NCBI RefSeq assembly: GCF_000020565.1
Contig: NC_010830.1
Coordinates: 724,001 to 788,000, forward strand
Source: Candidatus Amoebophilus asiaticus 5a2
Lineage (GTDB): Bacteria; Bacteroidota; Bacteroidia; Cytophagales; Amoebophilaceae
Reading direction: 5' to 3'
Length of the DNA stretch: 64,000 nucleotides
In this document: positions 36,998-46,787 of the stretch, one piece after another
Numbering within the stretch: position 1 is the stretch's first letter
How the letters are laid out: each line of letters opens with the position of its first letter
The notes under the pieces: generated by a model
Told to the model about the DNA's origin: nothing
Databases searched by the model: none
The model's input: only the letters and a program-made list of their open reading frames with translations
Translations under genes and position numbers: made by a program

Positions 36998-39328
36998 TTA
37001 CGGAGCCGGTTGATTTGCAGGTTCTCGTCCTTTCGAATCTTCTAACATAGGCATGATACCTTGTGGGATACCATTTTTAGGTAAGTTAAGTTGGCGCTGT
37101 TTGATAAGCTGATTAAACTTCTGAGCCTGAGTTGATTCAATTTCCTGAGAGGTTATAAAGACTGGTATGTTTTTGTCCGCCTGTACATTTTGCCCGGTTG
37201 GGCTACTCTTTCCAACTACATCTAAGCCAAAGAAAAAGGTTGTAGGAGAATCAGAACTTGTGGCGCTTTCGCTTCGATGACTAGTATGGGTAGTTGATCT
37301 ATCTACACCCAAGATAATGTCTTTGGTTTCCATAGGATATTCAGAAATAGATAAAACTTTAGCTACGCTAGGCGAAACTTTTTCTACCAATTTTTGGATG
37401 TGGATCTTTTGGACTTCTAAATAACTGTGGGTAGCTATAAGAATTGAATCCTGCAGGTTTTTACTAAATTCTATGTCAAATACCAAATCTCCTATGGTTA
37501 AGAATCCACTAAAAGTCTTCTCATAAGCTCCTAGTTCATTCTTCTTAAGATCAATCTGCACTGTTATATCTATTGCATTATCTTCTTCTATTTCAAATTG
37601 TGCTTCTCCTGTAAAACGGAATGCTTGTACAAGCGTTTCAAAATAAAGTTCCAGGTTAGAAAAGGTAAGCCCTTCTAATACTTGAGGAAAATCCGAGTCA
37701 CTCAATCCAAACTGCTTAGCCATATATTTCAGCAGCTTGTTGATGGATATTTCCTGGTACAGGCCTGTACTTCCTGTAAACTCCCAGCCTTTATTGGATT
37801 CTTGACTATCTTTCATGGCTACAAGTTTAATAGGTACCTCAGCTATATATAAAACACTAGTAATGGTAGCAAAGGTGCTATAAGAATCATGTTCGAGTTG
37901 CATAGACATGTTCTTTAAAGGCAGAGGCTTAGCACCCTTAGCTCCTTGTAATGCTAATTCCCATCCATCTGCTATTTCTATTTCAAAATTATAGGTTTTT
38001 TGTTGGATGTCAGCTTCTACGGACAAGTCAAGTACTTCTACTTCTGGCAAATGTGCTTGGGGGAAGAAGTGCGTAAAAAGTTGGCTGAAGTTTACAGTTT
38101 GATAAAGGCCCAGATCTCCATAGAAGACAAAATCAGGTAAGCCAGCAGAAACCTCTACAATACCTCCCCCTACATTAAAGTCACTAAGTATGTAAAACTG
38201 AGTGTTTTTGTTATTCCCAGGGGTAATGTCCCATTGTAAGTCTAAGTTCTCTATAGAAATGATATCTTGAATAAGACTAAGTCTTTTCCAATTTTCATGA
38301 GTTCCTATGCTTAAAAAGATGTGAGAAATGGCTGGTGAGATAAGGGATAGCGTTAGCTTAAGCTCATGTATTGCTAATTCATCTCCTTTGAGTTCTATAG
38401 GAAATCTTGCATAATCCTTAGGGAAGTATTCTTTAAAGGTAGCAAAGCCTGGAAAAGGAATAGATTGGTCATTTTGAAACATCAGGCTGGTGCTTCCAAT
38501 AGGCCATACAAGTTCCATGCTTTGAGATTGTTGATCTTCAATGCTAATTTCTCCTAGTAAACTGACACCTGAAAAAGGTCTAATATCATAGACAGAGGTA
38601 CTGGTATAGAGCTTTAACTGGTTGATAGCAAACTTGAAAATATCTAATTCTTTTTCTAATGAGAGATCCGCAATCAGTTGTAGTTGTGCATGGTCTTCTT
38701 CTTGCTGTTCAACGTGTCCATAAAAATAAGTAGATAGGCTACCTGATATATTCATAAATTGTAGCAAATTGGCAGAAAGCAGAGGTAAGCTGTAAAGATC
38801 AAGTATACACAAGTAGTTAATCCCTGAATAGATCCTCTTATTCTCGTATAGATCTGGGTTGACGTTGACTAATTTTAGCTTGCCGTGAGGAGTATGACCT
38901 TCTGGAAAGTCATGCGAAGAGAAAAGGGCTTGTATAGGTTCTACAAAACTAAGCCTATTAAAAAAAGAAGCAGTGGTTTTGGCTTCTGGCATCATGGGTG
39001 TGTAAGGAGGTAGGTCTGGATAAGCCCAGGAAAAATTCCAGATTTTAGGTAAAACAGCTGCTATCAAACAAGCGATATCTTCTTGGTAGATGTAAAAGAC
39101 TATATTAATATTTTGGTAATAGATACCCAATAGAGAATCAGCAGTAGCTTGAAATTGTATGTAATCAGCTCCTTCTTGTAAGGAGTTGTCTTTTATTTTA
39201 AGTTTTAGCGTATTCCCAAAGGCTTGTTTTAGTTGTTTGGCTAATGGTGCTGAACCAAGTCCATCAGCATCTAGTTGTAAGGAGCCTGTGGCTACTTTAC
39301 CTTTAATTTTCTGAAGTTTTTCATGCAT
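36998..39328 (-). CDS. Large beta-rich protein of unknown function (possibly DUF6603-like)
   Basis: 776 residues without a signal peptide or membrane helix. Nearly the whole length alternates hydrophobic and polar residues, as in long beta-solenoid or lipid-transfer-like proteins. Similar modules recur: FNVGGGIVEVSAGLPDFVFY near 385-405, and LTFSNLELYFETLVQAFRFT with FSGFLTIGDLVFDIEF near 555-625. The second recalls the repeated unit of DUF6603-type proteins of fungi and bacteria; this link is from memory and unproven. The last 100 residues are Ser/Thr/Pro-rich and look disordered. It lies 87 bases downstream of the 1574-residue gene on the same strand, so the two probably form one transcript and may act together. 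Confidence 0.65.
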   Translation of the reverse strand: MHEKLQKIKGKVATGSLQLDADGLGSAPLAKQLKQAFGNTLKLKIKDNSLQEGADYIQFQATADSLLGIYYQNINIVFYIYQEDIACLIAAVLPKIWNFSWAYPDLPPYTPMMPEAKTTASFFNRLSFVEPIQALFSSHDFPEGHTPHGKLKLVNVNPDLYENKRIYSGINYLCILDLYSLPLLSANLLQFMNISGSLSTYFYGHVEQQEEDHAQLQLIADLSLEKELDIFKFAINQLKLYTSTSVYDIRPFSGVSLLGEISIEDQQSQSMELVWPIGSTSLMFQNDQSIPFPGFATFKEYFPKDYARFPIELKGDELAIHELKLTLSLISPAISHIFLSIGTHENWKRLSLIQDIISIENLDLQWDITPGNNKNTQFYILSDFNVGGGIVEVSAGLPDFVFYGDLGLYQTVNFSQLFTHFFPQAHLPEVEVLDLSVEADIQQKTYNFEIEIADGWELALQGAKGAKPLPLKNMSMQLEHDSYSTFATITSVLYIAEVPIKLVAMKDSQESNKGWEFTGSTGLYQEISINKLLKYMAKQFGLSDSDFPQVLEGLTFSNLELYFETLVQAFRFTGEAQFEIEEDNAIDITVQIDLKKNELGAYEKTFSGFLTIGDLVFDIEFSKNLQDSILIATHSYLEVQKIHIQKLVEKVSPSVAKVLSISEYPMETKDIILGVDRSTTHTSHRSESATSSDSPTTFFFGLDVVGKSSPTGQNVQADKNIPVFITSQEIESTQAQKFNQLIKQRQLNLPKNGIPQGIMPMLEDSKGREPANQPAP

Positions 39329-39415
39329 AATGATGAGTAAGTTATAAAATGTATGGTAAATTGTTTTTTGTTCTAACGTTCACTACCAATTAGTAGCTGG
39401 ATCATACGCATACCT

Positions 39416-42400
39416 TTATAGACCAACAAAATCTTGGGTTTCTAGCTTTTTGTAAAACTCAAATATACGTTTAAGCTCTTTCAAAGCTAATTTAGCTTTA
39501 TTATCTTGGCGCTTCCGTTTTCTACTTGACTGCTCTTCTACTTTTTGGTTTTCTTCTTCTTTTTCTTTCTCCTTGCCTTGTTTTTTTTCACTACTTGTGA
39601 CTAAGGACAGGTATGGCAGAGTATATAAATTTCTTTTTTTGTCTCCTTCTCCATCTCCCTCCCCATAGCCTACCTCCATAACTTTAACTTCTGTATCTCC
39701 TTCTCCATAGCCTACATCCATAACTTTAACTTCTGTATCTCCTTCACCTGATATATCTTTGTCTTTAACTTTTTCACTTTCTTCATCCACATCTATTCTC
39801 CGTCTTTTTTTAGATCCTTCTAAATGTCCACCTATAATATTATGTGAACTTTCCAGATCTTCATCTCTTTTTTTAGATCCCCCCACTTGTAACCTCCCTG
39901 ATAAATGTCTATTCATAATGTTAAATAAATTTTCCAGCTCTTTTTTAGAGTACTTTTCCAACTTACCGCCTCCTGGGTAAAAGGACTTTTTGCACTCCTC
40001 TAAATCCCCCTTTAAATCTTCTAGCGCCTTCAATACTATATCATCTGTTGGTGACAATCGTCCATCAATTGCTTTTTGTAGTTTTTCAATTTCAGATGCA
40101 TACCATTTAATTATTTCATTAAACTTATTTGCTATCAATCCTGCTATCAATACCCTTTCCTCCGGAGTTAGTCCAGCGCCTCCCTTATCATATAAATCTT
40201 GCACTCTATCTCTATCTCTTTCTAATTCTAAGTTATTTGTAAATTCATCCAATCCATTTATAATATCAAGTGTTTTTTTCATGCACTCATACTCTTCTGG
40301 AGTTGGGATGAGATCTTGGACCCTTGCTCTAATTAAAGCATTATATTCCTTTTTCTTTCCAGTAGCTATATAAAGTACTCGCTCCACAGTATAATCTAAA
40401 ATCTGACACTCGTTGTAGTCAAGGGATTCACTTTGGCCATCAAAGATGTGATCAAATACTTTTTGATTGTTATAGTAGTGCCTGTAACGTATCCGGCGGG
40501 CTAAGGGAAGGTCTAAGAAATAGTTTTTATTTAAATTGGCTAAAAGCATCCGGGCTGCTTTTTTTATGGTTATATATTTGTCTGACAAGGATGGTATGTT
40601 GCCTGAATTTTCTCCTCCTTTTTCCTTTTCTTTTCCCTTTCCTTCAGGTTCCACTATTATTGCTCTATACTTCTTCCTTATTTCCTCTACCAAAGTTTTA
40701 CGGGCATTTTGGAGCTTTTCATGTCTCCTGAGTTTATATGAACTGGAGCTATGGTCGCTCTTAACAAAAAAGCTATCTATAATAGATATTACAATATCTA
40801 CAATACTTGGAATATCAGTTACTGTAGCCGTTAGGCTAACCTCTACGTTTGTCTTTTCTGCTTTATTATTGCTTGCTTCTATATCTACAGTACTTGGAAT
40901 ATCAGGTACTGTAGCCGTTAGGCTAACATCTACGTTTATCTCTTCTGTTTTATTATTGCTTGCTTCTTCGTTTGTTTCTATTATCCCATCTCGTTCTTTG
41001 AAAATGTTTAATACTTTAGTCCAAAATTCTTCTTCATTATCTATATCTATGCCTTTTATTAATTCGTTTATAATGTTCTCTCTGGAATAATTACCAGGCA
41101 TCCATGTACCTTCATTAGGCATCAGATAAGCTGTGATCCTGGCCTTTATTTCTTTGTTGTAACTCTTACTATGGGTTATTTTACGTTGCCCTATTTCTAT
41201 GGCGAGTTGCTCTGTATTGCAATGTTTACTTCCTGATACAAAATTGCCGAGCTCTTCGATCCCTCCATCACCGTGTCCTAATAGGTGGCACCACTCTTGG
41301 TCTGTTCTTACAGAATTGATGTCTATACCACTGATATCTAGCGTACTTCCATTACCTGAATCTGGGCTACCAATATTATCTTGTACCCATTGTGTTTTGA
41401 CCATTTTATCTGTACTAACAACATACTTAGCAAAAGAGGTAGCAGGAAGCCTAGAATCAGTGATTTTGGGATCTTTTTGTTTGATATCTTCATAAAAATG
41501 GAATTTTTTTAATGCTGATGCCATTTCAGTAGCAGCATCAAGACGATCATTTTCATTTTTGCCTAAAGACACGCCTTGAAGATTTTCTCCTTTTTGCTCT
41601 ACACGGTTGGGGGATTTGATGGAGCCGAAAAGAGCAGTCCATCTTCTTGTTAAAATTGGAGCGTTAGATTTGCTATTTATATTATATGTGTCCTCATTAT
41701 CCTCCGTTAGATTATATATAGCATCTTTAGTATTATACTTATTTATATCCTTTATATTTGTATCACTATTCAACGTACGAGTCTTATAAGGCTTAACTGT
41801 AGGATTATTTTTCCTTTTTACATACTCTTTAAATTGCTTGTAGTATTCAACCCAGCTATTTGACTCAAGGATGGTTGATTTTCCTTTAACATTCCTTTCT
41901 TTATGAGTGGGCCAATTAGTTGGAAAGAGGTCTTGCGTAGCAGGTTTTATATCTACACGTTTATTATGATCCAAGTCCATATAATAAGCCATTAATTCGG
42001 CATAGGGCAACCATTCCTTATCCATGTTGGGAATGACCCACCGATAATCTACCTCGTCTATTCTATCAGCTCGCATGCCATAACCGCTGCCACCTCGTCC
42101 TTCTCCTATATTAACAGAGGATAAAAAGCTTTGAAGTTCACCGTTATTGTCTGTGTAGTAAAAACACTTATATTTAGTAGGTAATAGCTGAGCCTGATCC
42201 TCGGCATATACTTGAGCATTTGTTTTATTTTCTTCTTGCTCATTTGTATGTCCCATGTTAATGTTCTTTAAGATGGTTTCTTTATTCAGCCTATATACCG
42301 TAGTAGTTATCTTTGTTGCCTTGTCCTTAACGGCTAGTTTGTTAACGAAATGTTTAAGCCAATATAAATATCGTTTATCTGTATCTACATCATGCTCAGC

Positions 42401-44140
42401 GTGATCATTTCCAGTAAGCCTTGTCTTGCAATCATATATGTAGGTATCTTTTTTTTTATATGTTAATTTTTCTTTTCCATCTTCTTCTTTTTCTTTAGCA
42501 TATTGGTAATATTTGGTCTCTTCATTAGTATCTAAATACAAGGGCTTAGCATCATTATTGACGTACACACCGAAGTAGCTTTCGCTTTGATATTGGAAAT
42601 ATGAATCGTTGGTAATTGCAATGGGTAAGAATTTGTAATTTTCAGAATTTGGGTCTATTTGTTTTTCTTCCGAATTTTTCCATTCTTCTTTTTTATTATC
42701 CCCTTCACCTAGATTGTTGTTTATATTCCCAAGTTGTATGGGATCAAAATATATTTTATTATACATCACAACAGAAACACGCTTGAGTTCTGTTAGTATT
42801 TCCTCACCTTTGTCATCCTCTATAGCTATATCCGTTTGTTCTTGAAATTTGTAATAATACTTGCTTTCTTCTTCTGCAATCTTCCTCAATATCTTCGCTA
42901 TTGTGAGGTCATCTGCTTTTATATAGCCAATTAGGCAGTCCTTTCTTATCTTATTGTTTAATTCTGCTTCATATTTCTCTAATGATTCTTTCTCTAATTC
43001 TTCTAGATTTTTTCCCTCTAATTCTGTTTTATATATCTTTAATAATTTGTTTCTTAATTGTACTAGATCTTTTTTCTCTAATTTTGTTTCATATATCTCT
43101 AATAACTCATTCTTTAATTGTGTTGGGTTTTTTTTCTGTAATTCTATTCTTTTATATTTAATTAATAATTCGTGTTTTAATTGTTTTGAAGCTTTTTCCT
43201 TTACTTTTGTGTCATCTTCTTCCTGTAATTTCTCTAAGTCTTCCTGTAATTTCTCTAAGTCTTCCTTTAACTTCTTTAAGTTTTCCTTTAACTCGTTCTC
43301 TAATCTTGCTTGATACTCCTTTAACTTGCTATCTGATTGGCTAAGTAAGCTTGCTTTTTGTTTCTCTAATGGTTTGTTCAATTCGTCCCTTAATTGTATT
43401 AGATCTTTTTTCTCTAATTCTGTTTCATAACCCTTTAATAATAATTGTGTTGGGATTTCTTTCTTTAATTCTCTTTTATATTTCTTTAATAATTCACTCT
43501 TTAATTTTGTTTCATCTTTTTTCTGTAATTGCACTAAGTTTTTCTGTAATTTTTTTAAGTTTACATTTAATTGCTTATTTGATTTTGCTGTAAATTTCTC
43601 TAAGTTTTTTTGTAAGTGTGCATTTAATATTGCTTCATATTTTTCTGATAATTCGTTTAATTCAGTCTCTAATTTTTCCTTTAATTCTATGTCATATTTA
43701 CTTAGCAATCGTTCCTGTAACGTTGTCTTTGGTTCTGCATTTAATATTGCTTCATATTTCTTTAGTAATTCATTTTTTAATTGTGTTGGGTCTGTTGTAT
43801 TTGTATATCTGTTTAATAATTCTTCCTTTAATTTGTTATGTAATATATATATTCTTTTTCCCTTTGGTGCCTTCTCTAACTCTAATTCTGCTGAATAGTT
43901 TTTCTTTAATTCTTCTTCATAGTTTCTTAATTCTTCAACAGTTTCCTTCGTCCTCCAAATTTCTAATAATGTCTTATTGAATTCTTCGCTATAGTTGGTT
44001 TCAGTAATTTCAGGAAGTTCACCGTTGCTAAAAAATTTATCTGGATAAATGTTTTTTAAGATCTTTGTGTAGTAGTCTTTAGGTGCGTTATTAAAATCAT
44101 TAGACTTATTTTGTCCCTTGAATGCGATAAATTGTCCCAT
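39416..44140 (-). CDS. Giant coiled-coil protein with nuclease-like Cys/His motif; candidate toxin or effector
   Basis: 1574 residues, no signal peptide. Residues about 80-400 are a long charged coiled coil made of degenerate QLKNELLKKYEAEL units. Residues about 420-900 are globular and rich in Tyr/Asp/Asn. At 951-982 stands a compact block: C951-H952, H956, G959-G960, N966-F967, C974, N975 and EQLAIE at 977-982. This arrangement of CHLxxH, xNFVSGSxxxN and a closing glutamate is like metal-dependent nuclease or toxin domains of the HNH/EndoVII kind; this is inference. After it come two 29-residue repeats (about 1058-1115), another helical globular region (about 1150-1400) and a low-complexity, lysine-rich tail. 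No named family is certain. Confidence 0.62.
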   Translation of the reverse strand: MGQFIAFKGQNKSNDFNNAPKDYYTKILKNIYPDKFFSNGELPEITETNYSEEFNKTLLEIWRTKETVEELRNYEEELKKNYSAELELEKAPKGKRIYILHNKLKEELLNRYTNTTDPTQLKNELLKKYEAILNAEPKTTLQERLLSKYDIELKEKLETELNELSEKYEAILNAHLQKNLEKFTAKSNKQLNVNLKKLQKNLVQLQKKDETKLKSELLKKYKRELKKEIPTQLLLKGYETELEKKDLIQLRDELNKPLEKQKASLLSQSDSKLKEYQARLENELKENLKKLKEDLEKLQEDLEKLQEEDDTKVKEKASKQLKHELLIKYKRIELQKKNPTQLKNELLEIYETKLEKKDLVQLRNKLLKIYKTELEGKNLEELEKESLEKYEAELNNKIRKDCLIGYIKADDLTIAKILRKIAEEESKYYYKFQEQTDIAIEDDKGEEILTELKRVSVVMYNKIYFDPIQLGNINNNLGEGDNKKEEWKNSEEKQIDPNSENYKFLPIAITNDSYFQYQSESYFGVYVNNDAKPLYLDTNEETKYYQYAKEKEEDGKEKLTYKKKDTYIYDCKTRLTGNDHAEHDVDTDKRYLYWLKHFVNKLAVKDKATKITTTVYRLNKETILKNINMGHTNEQEENKTNAQVYAEDQAQLLPTKYKCFYYTDNNGELQSFLSSVNIGEGRGGSGYGMRADRIDEVDYRWVIPNMDKEWLPYAELMAYYMDLDHNKRVDIKPATQDLFPTNWPTHKERNVKGKSTILESNSWVEYYKQFKEYVKRKNNPTVKPYKTRTLNSDTNIKDINKYNTKDAIYNLTEDNEDTYNINSKSNAPILTRRWTALFGSIKSPNRVEQKGENLQGVSLGKNENDRLDAATEMASALKKFHFYEDIKQKDPKITDSRLPATSFAKYVVSTDKMVKTQWVQDNIGSPDSGNGSTLDISGIDINSVRTDQEWCHLLGHGDGGIEELGNFVSGSKHCNTEQLAIEIGQRKITHSKSYNKEIKARITAYLMPNEGTWMPGNYSRENIINELIKGIDIDNEEEFWTKVLNIFKERDGIIETNEEASNNKTEEINVDVSLTATVPDIPSTVDIEASNNKAEKTNVEVSLTATVTDIPSIVDIVISIIDSFFVKSDHSSSSYKLRRHEKLQNARKTLVEEIRKKYRAIIVEPEGKGKEKEKGGENSGNIPSLSDKYITIKKAARMLLANLNKNYFLDLPLARRIRYRHYYNNQKVFDHIFDGQSESLDYNECQILDYTVERVLYIATGKKKEYNALIRARVQDLIPTPEEYECMKKTLDIINGLDEFTNNLELERDRDRVQDLYDKGGAGLTPEERVLIAGLIANKFNEIIKWYASEIEKLQKAIDGRLSPTDDIVLKALEDLKGDLEECKKSFYPGGGKLEKYSKKELENLFNIMNRHLSGRLQVGGSKKRDEDLESSHNIIGGHLEGSKKRRRIDVDEESEKVKDKDISGEGDTEVKVMDVGYGEGDTEVKVMEVGYGEGDGEGDKKRNLYTLPYLSLVTSSEKKQGKEKEKEEENQKVEEQSSRKRKRQDNKAKLALKELKRIFEFYKKLETQDFVGL
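40794..40967. repeat. Two tandem 87-bp repeats inside the giant gene
   Basis: An 87-bp unit encoding EVSLTATVTDIPSIVDI and its neighbours, 29 codons in all, is present twice with a few changes. It keeps the frame. Confidence 0.8.
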
Positions 44141-44707
44141 GTTAGATTAAATTTAAGATATGGTTTTTGATAAGGTCTAGAAATGGGCTTCTCTTCATTT
44201 TGGCTGGTCATTGGTCTCCTTCCTAGAAAAAGTGGACCTGTTGCCCTATTTGGATTATCAATCTTTATTCTAATACGTTAGGGTAAAAGCACCTTGTTTG
44301 TTATGGACAGAATCTTGTGCCTTGCCTAGGGCATTATAAATCCCTTGCCTGGATGCTAACCCCGTTTTTGAGCTGTTAATAGAGAATTTGAAGTTTGTAA
44401 AGTGTAGAGAAAAACCTTAAAAGCTTTCTTCTCTACGAAAGAATTAAATATTGACAGGTAGGTTGTTACCCGAAAGTTGTGTTGTTGATAGATATGTTCC
44501 ATGATTTGACAAAGGATAATGGTCAAAGAGAATAACCGCTAAAGAGGGTAATGTTTAATAAGAATATAAACGCTAGATTGCTGAAAAGCAAGTAAAAAGC
44601 AGAAGAAATGCGTAAAGTACCCTATTCAGACTAGAAACTTGTTTGGATGTTAGAATACAACTATTTATCCAATAAATGAATCTTCTGTTGAGGCTATGAC
44701 ACCTTTT
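44141..44707. other. Gene-free stretch of 567 bases
   Basis: Holds the upstream region of the giant coiled-coil gene and the end of rimM. GC is a little higher than in other spacers and the text looks like eroded coding DNA, but no frame or family can be supported. Confidence 0.4.
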
Positions 44708-45229
44708 TTATTTACATCCCATGGCTTCTAAGAAACCCATAGGTAACTCAACTATAATTTTTTTCTGTTCATGATCTAAATCTTGGATTAAGGCCGGTTC
44801 ATATGGAATTAGTAATTCTTTATCTAAATAATCGACAACTAAGCACACGTGTAGTGGGAACTGTTCAATATCTTTAATAATACCTAATTCTCCTTGGTAC
44901 TTGTCTGTTACCTGGTATCCTATTATATCTATGTAAGGTTCTTCTTGGACTACAAGTTTATCTAAAATTTCTTGTGATAGCCAGATACTTGACCCAATTA
45001 ACTCACGAACACTATCTCGGTCGCTGATATGTTGGAATTTTATAAATACCTGCTGTGCTTGGCCTGTAATTTCTTCTACTTGATAAGGTACAAGCGTATG
45101 GCCTATTTTTATAAAAATGTAATTGATAGGATCAAAGGATTCTAATATTGGTTCTATCCGAGCTACTACGCACCCTTTAAGGCCTCGAGCTTGTGTAATT
45201 TTACCTACTTCAACACAATTTTTATTCAT
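44708..45229 (-). CDS. rimM: 16S rRNA processing protein RimM
   Basis: 173 residues, usual length. The N-terminal RimM domain begins VGKITQARGLKGCVVARI, and the C-terminal PRC-barrel includes IDIIGYQVTDKYQGELGII and ELLIPYEPALIQDLDHEQKK. It helps mature the 30S head by binding S19. In many Bacteroidota rpsP precedes rimM; here rpsP is absent and rimM instead follows murE after 94 bases. Confidence 0.94.
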   Translation of the reverse strand: MNKNCVEVGKITQARGLKGCVVARIEPILESFDPINYIFIKIGHTLVPYQVEEITGQAQQVFIKFQHISDRDSVRELIGSSIWLSQEILDKLVVQEEPYIDIIGYQVTDKYQGELGIIKDIEQFPLHVCLVVDYLDKELLIPYEPALIQDLDHEQKKIIVELPMGFLEAMGCK

Positions 45230-45323
45230 ACAAATATTGGTCTATTAGAATGTTTTAAAACCTATTACAATATTTATGATTACATAAATCCAGTTTAACT
45301 TAACTAGCTTGTAAAGCACATGA

Positions 45324-46787
45324 TTAAACTGCCATAAGTTTACTCACAATTTCTTCGTCGCTTAAAGGATATTTTATCCCTGCTATTTCCTGATAATTTT
45401 CATGTCCTTTACCAGCTATAAGTATAATATCAGCTGGTTGAGCCATTTGGTAGGCAGCTTGAATAGCTTCGGCACGGTCTATTATGGTTATAGTTTTAAG
45501 TTGTTCAGCAGATCTTAAACCTTGTTTCATCTCTTCTATAATAGCTTTTGGATCCTCATAACGGGGATTATCTGAAGTTAAAATAAGTTGGTCGCTGAGT
45601 TTATATGCTATTCTTGCCATCATAGGTCTTTTCTGGGTATCCCTATTGCCTCCGCAGCCTATTATAGTAATGATCTTACCTTGCTGTTTTGCACTTTCCC
45701 GAATTTGTTGAATAGAAAGTAGTATTTTTTCAAGGGCCTCTGGCTTATGTGCATAATCTATAATAACATCTGGTTTTTTAGGTGTATGGATATGCTGGAA
45801 CCTACCTGTAATGGGTTTTATGGACGATAAAGCAACTAGTATATCTTGACTAGGTTGGCCTAGTAGGCATGCAGTAGCATAAGCAGCTAGCAAGTTAGAA
45901 GCATTAAAAGTACCCAGTAATTGAAACCAAACGTTTTGGCCACCTATACGTAATTCTAGTCCTTGCCAGGTATTAGCAAGAACTTGTGCTGTAAAATCTG
46001 CAGGGCGTTGTATAGCCATGCTATAGGTGGTGGCACGAGTGTTTTGTATCATAATTTTACCTCGTTTATCATCTATATTATAAAGCACAAATGCGTTTGC
46101 AGTAAGTTCATCAAACAGTTTCTTTTTTGCTTGTATATAAGCGTCAAAGGTGAGATGGTAATCTAAGTGATCGTGGCTAATATTTAAGAACAAAGCTCCT
46201 GCTAATTCTAAGCCAGCTAATCTGTTTTGCACGATGGCATGTGAGCTAGCTTCCATAAAGCAGAATTGGCAGCCTGCTGTTACCATTTGTGCCAATGCCT
46301 TATTAATATCAATGGCATTGGGTGTAGTAAGTGTACTAGGAAAAGCTTGGTCGTTTATTTGGTTATGTATGGTAGAAAGCATACCCACACTATAACCTAG
46401 CTGTCTAAAAAGTCTATATAATAAGTGTACAGTACTGGTTTTTCCACTGGTACCTGTAACAGCTACTAACTTTAGTTTTGTAGAAGGATTTTTATAAAAA
46501 TTGCTGGCTATAGTGCCTAAAGCTTGTGTAACGTTAGACACTTGGATGTATGTTACATGAGTTGCTAGGTGCTCGGGGTATTTTTCACATATAATAGCCT
46601 TACTACCTAAGGCAATAGCATCGGCTATATATTGATGTCCATCTACTTGACTGCCCGGTAAAGCTATAAATAAGCTGTCTTTTTCTGCCTCTCTTGAATC
46701 TAAACAGATACTTTTAATAGGTAGATTGGTATCTCCTATAATTTGTTGTACAGAAACCTTATTTAGTAACTCTTGTAGTATAATCAT
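45324..46787 (-). CDS. murE: UDP-MurNAc-tripeptide ligase MurE
   Basis: 487 residues, full length. The ATP-binding P-loop GTSGKTST is at 112-119. The motif D406-N407-P408-R409 in TSDNPRYEDP is the signature of MurE enzymes that add meso-diaminopimelate, so the wall peptide should be of the mDAP type. Works in the cytoplasm on the nucleotide-linked wall precursor. Its start is directly next to the ftsI stop, with no gap, so it is in the ftsL-ftsI-murE operon. Confidence 0.96.
   Translation of the reverse strand: MIILQELLNKVSVQQIIGDTNLPIKSICLDSREAEKDSLFIALPGSQVDGHQYIADAIALGSKAIICEKYPEHLATHVTYIQVSNVTQALGTIASNFYKNPSTKLKLVAVTGTSGKTSTVHLLYRLFRQLGYSVGMLSTIHNQINDQAFPSTLTTPNAIDINKALAQMVTAGCQFCFMEASSHAIVQNRLAGLELAGALFLNISHDHLDYHLTFDAYIQAKKKLFDELTANAFVLYNIDDKRGKIMIQNTRATTYSMAIQRPADFTAQVLANTWQGLELRIGGQNVWFQLLGTFNASNLLAAYATACLLGQPSQDILVALSSIKPITGRFQHIHTPKKPDVIIDYAHKPEALEKILLSIQQIRESAKQQGKIITIIGCGGNRDTQKRPMMARIAYKLSDQLILTSDNPRYEDPKAIIEEMKQGLRSAEQLKTITIIDRAEAIQAAYQMAQPADIILIAGKGHENYQEIAGIKYPLSDEEIVSKLMAV

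Noticed and set aside
39759-43980. Many plus-strand frames opposite the giant gene
   Set aside because: Shadows of a lysine/glutamate-rich minus-strand gene; they are Ser/Leu/Phe-rich without domains.
44141-44707. Possible transposase remnant
   Set aside because: Some stretches look like former coding DNA, but no frame or end repeat could be matched.
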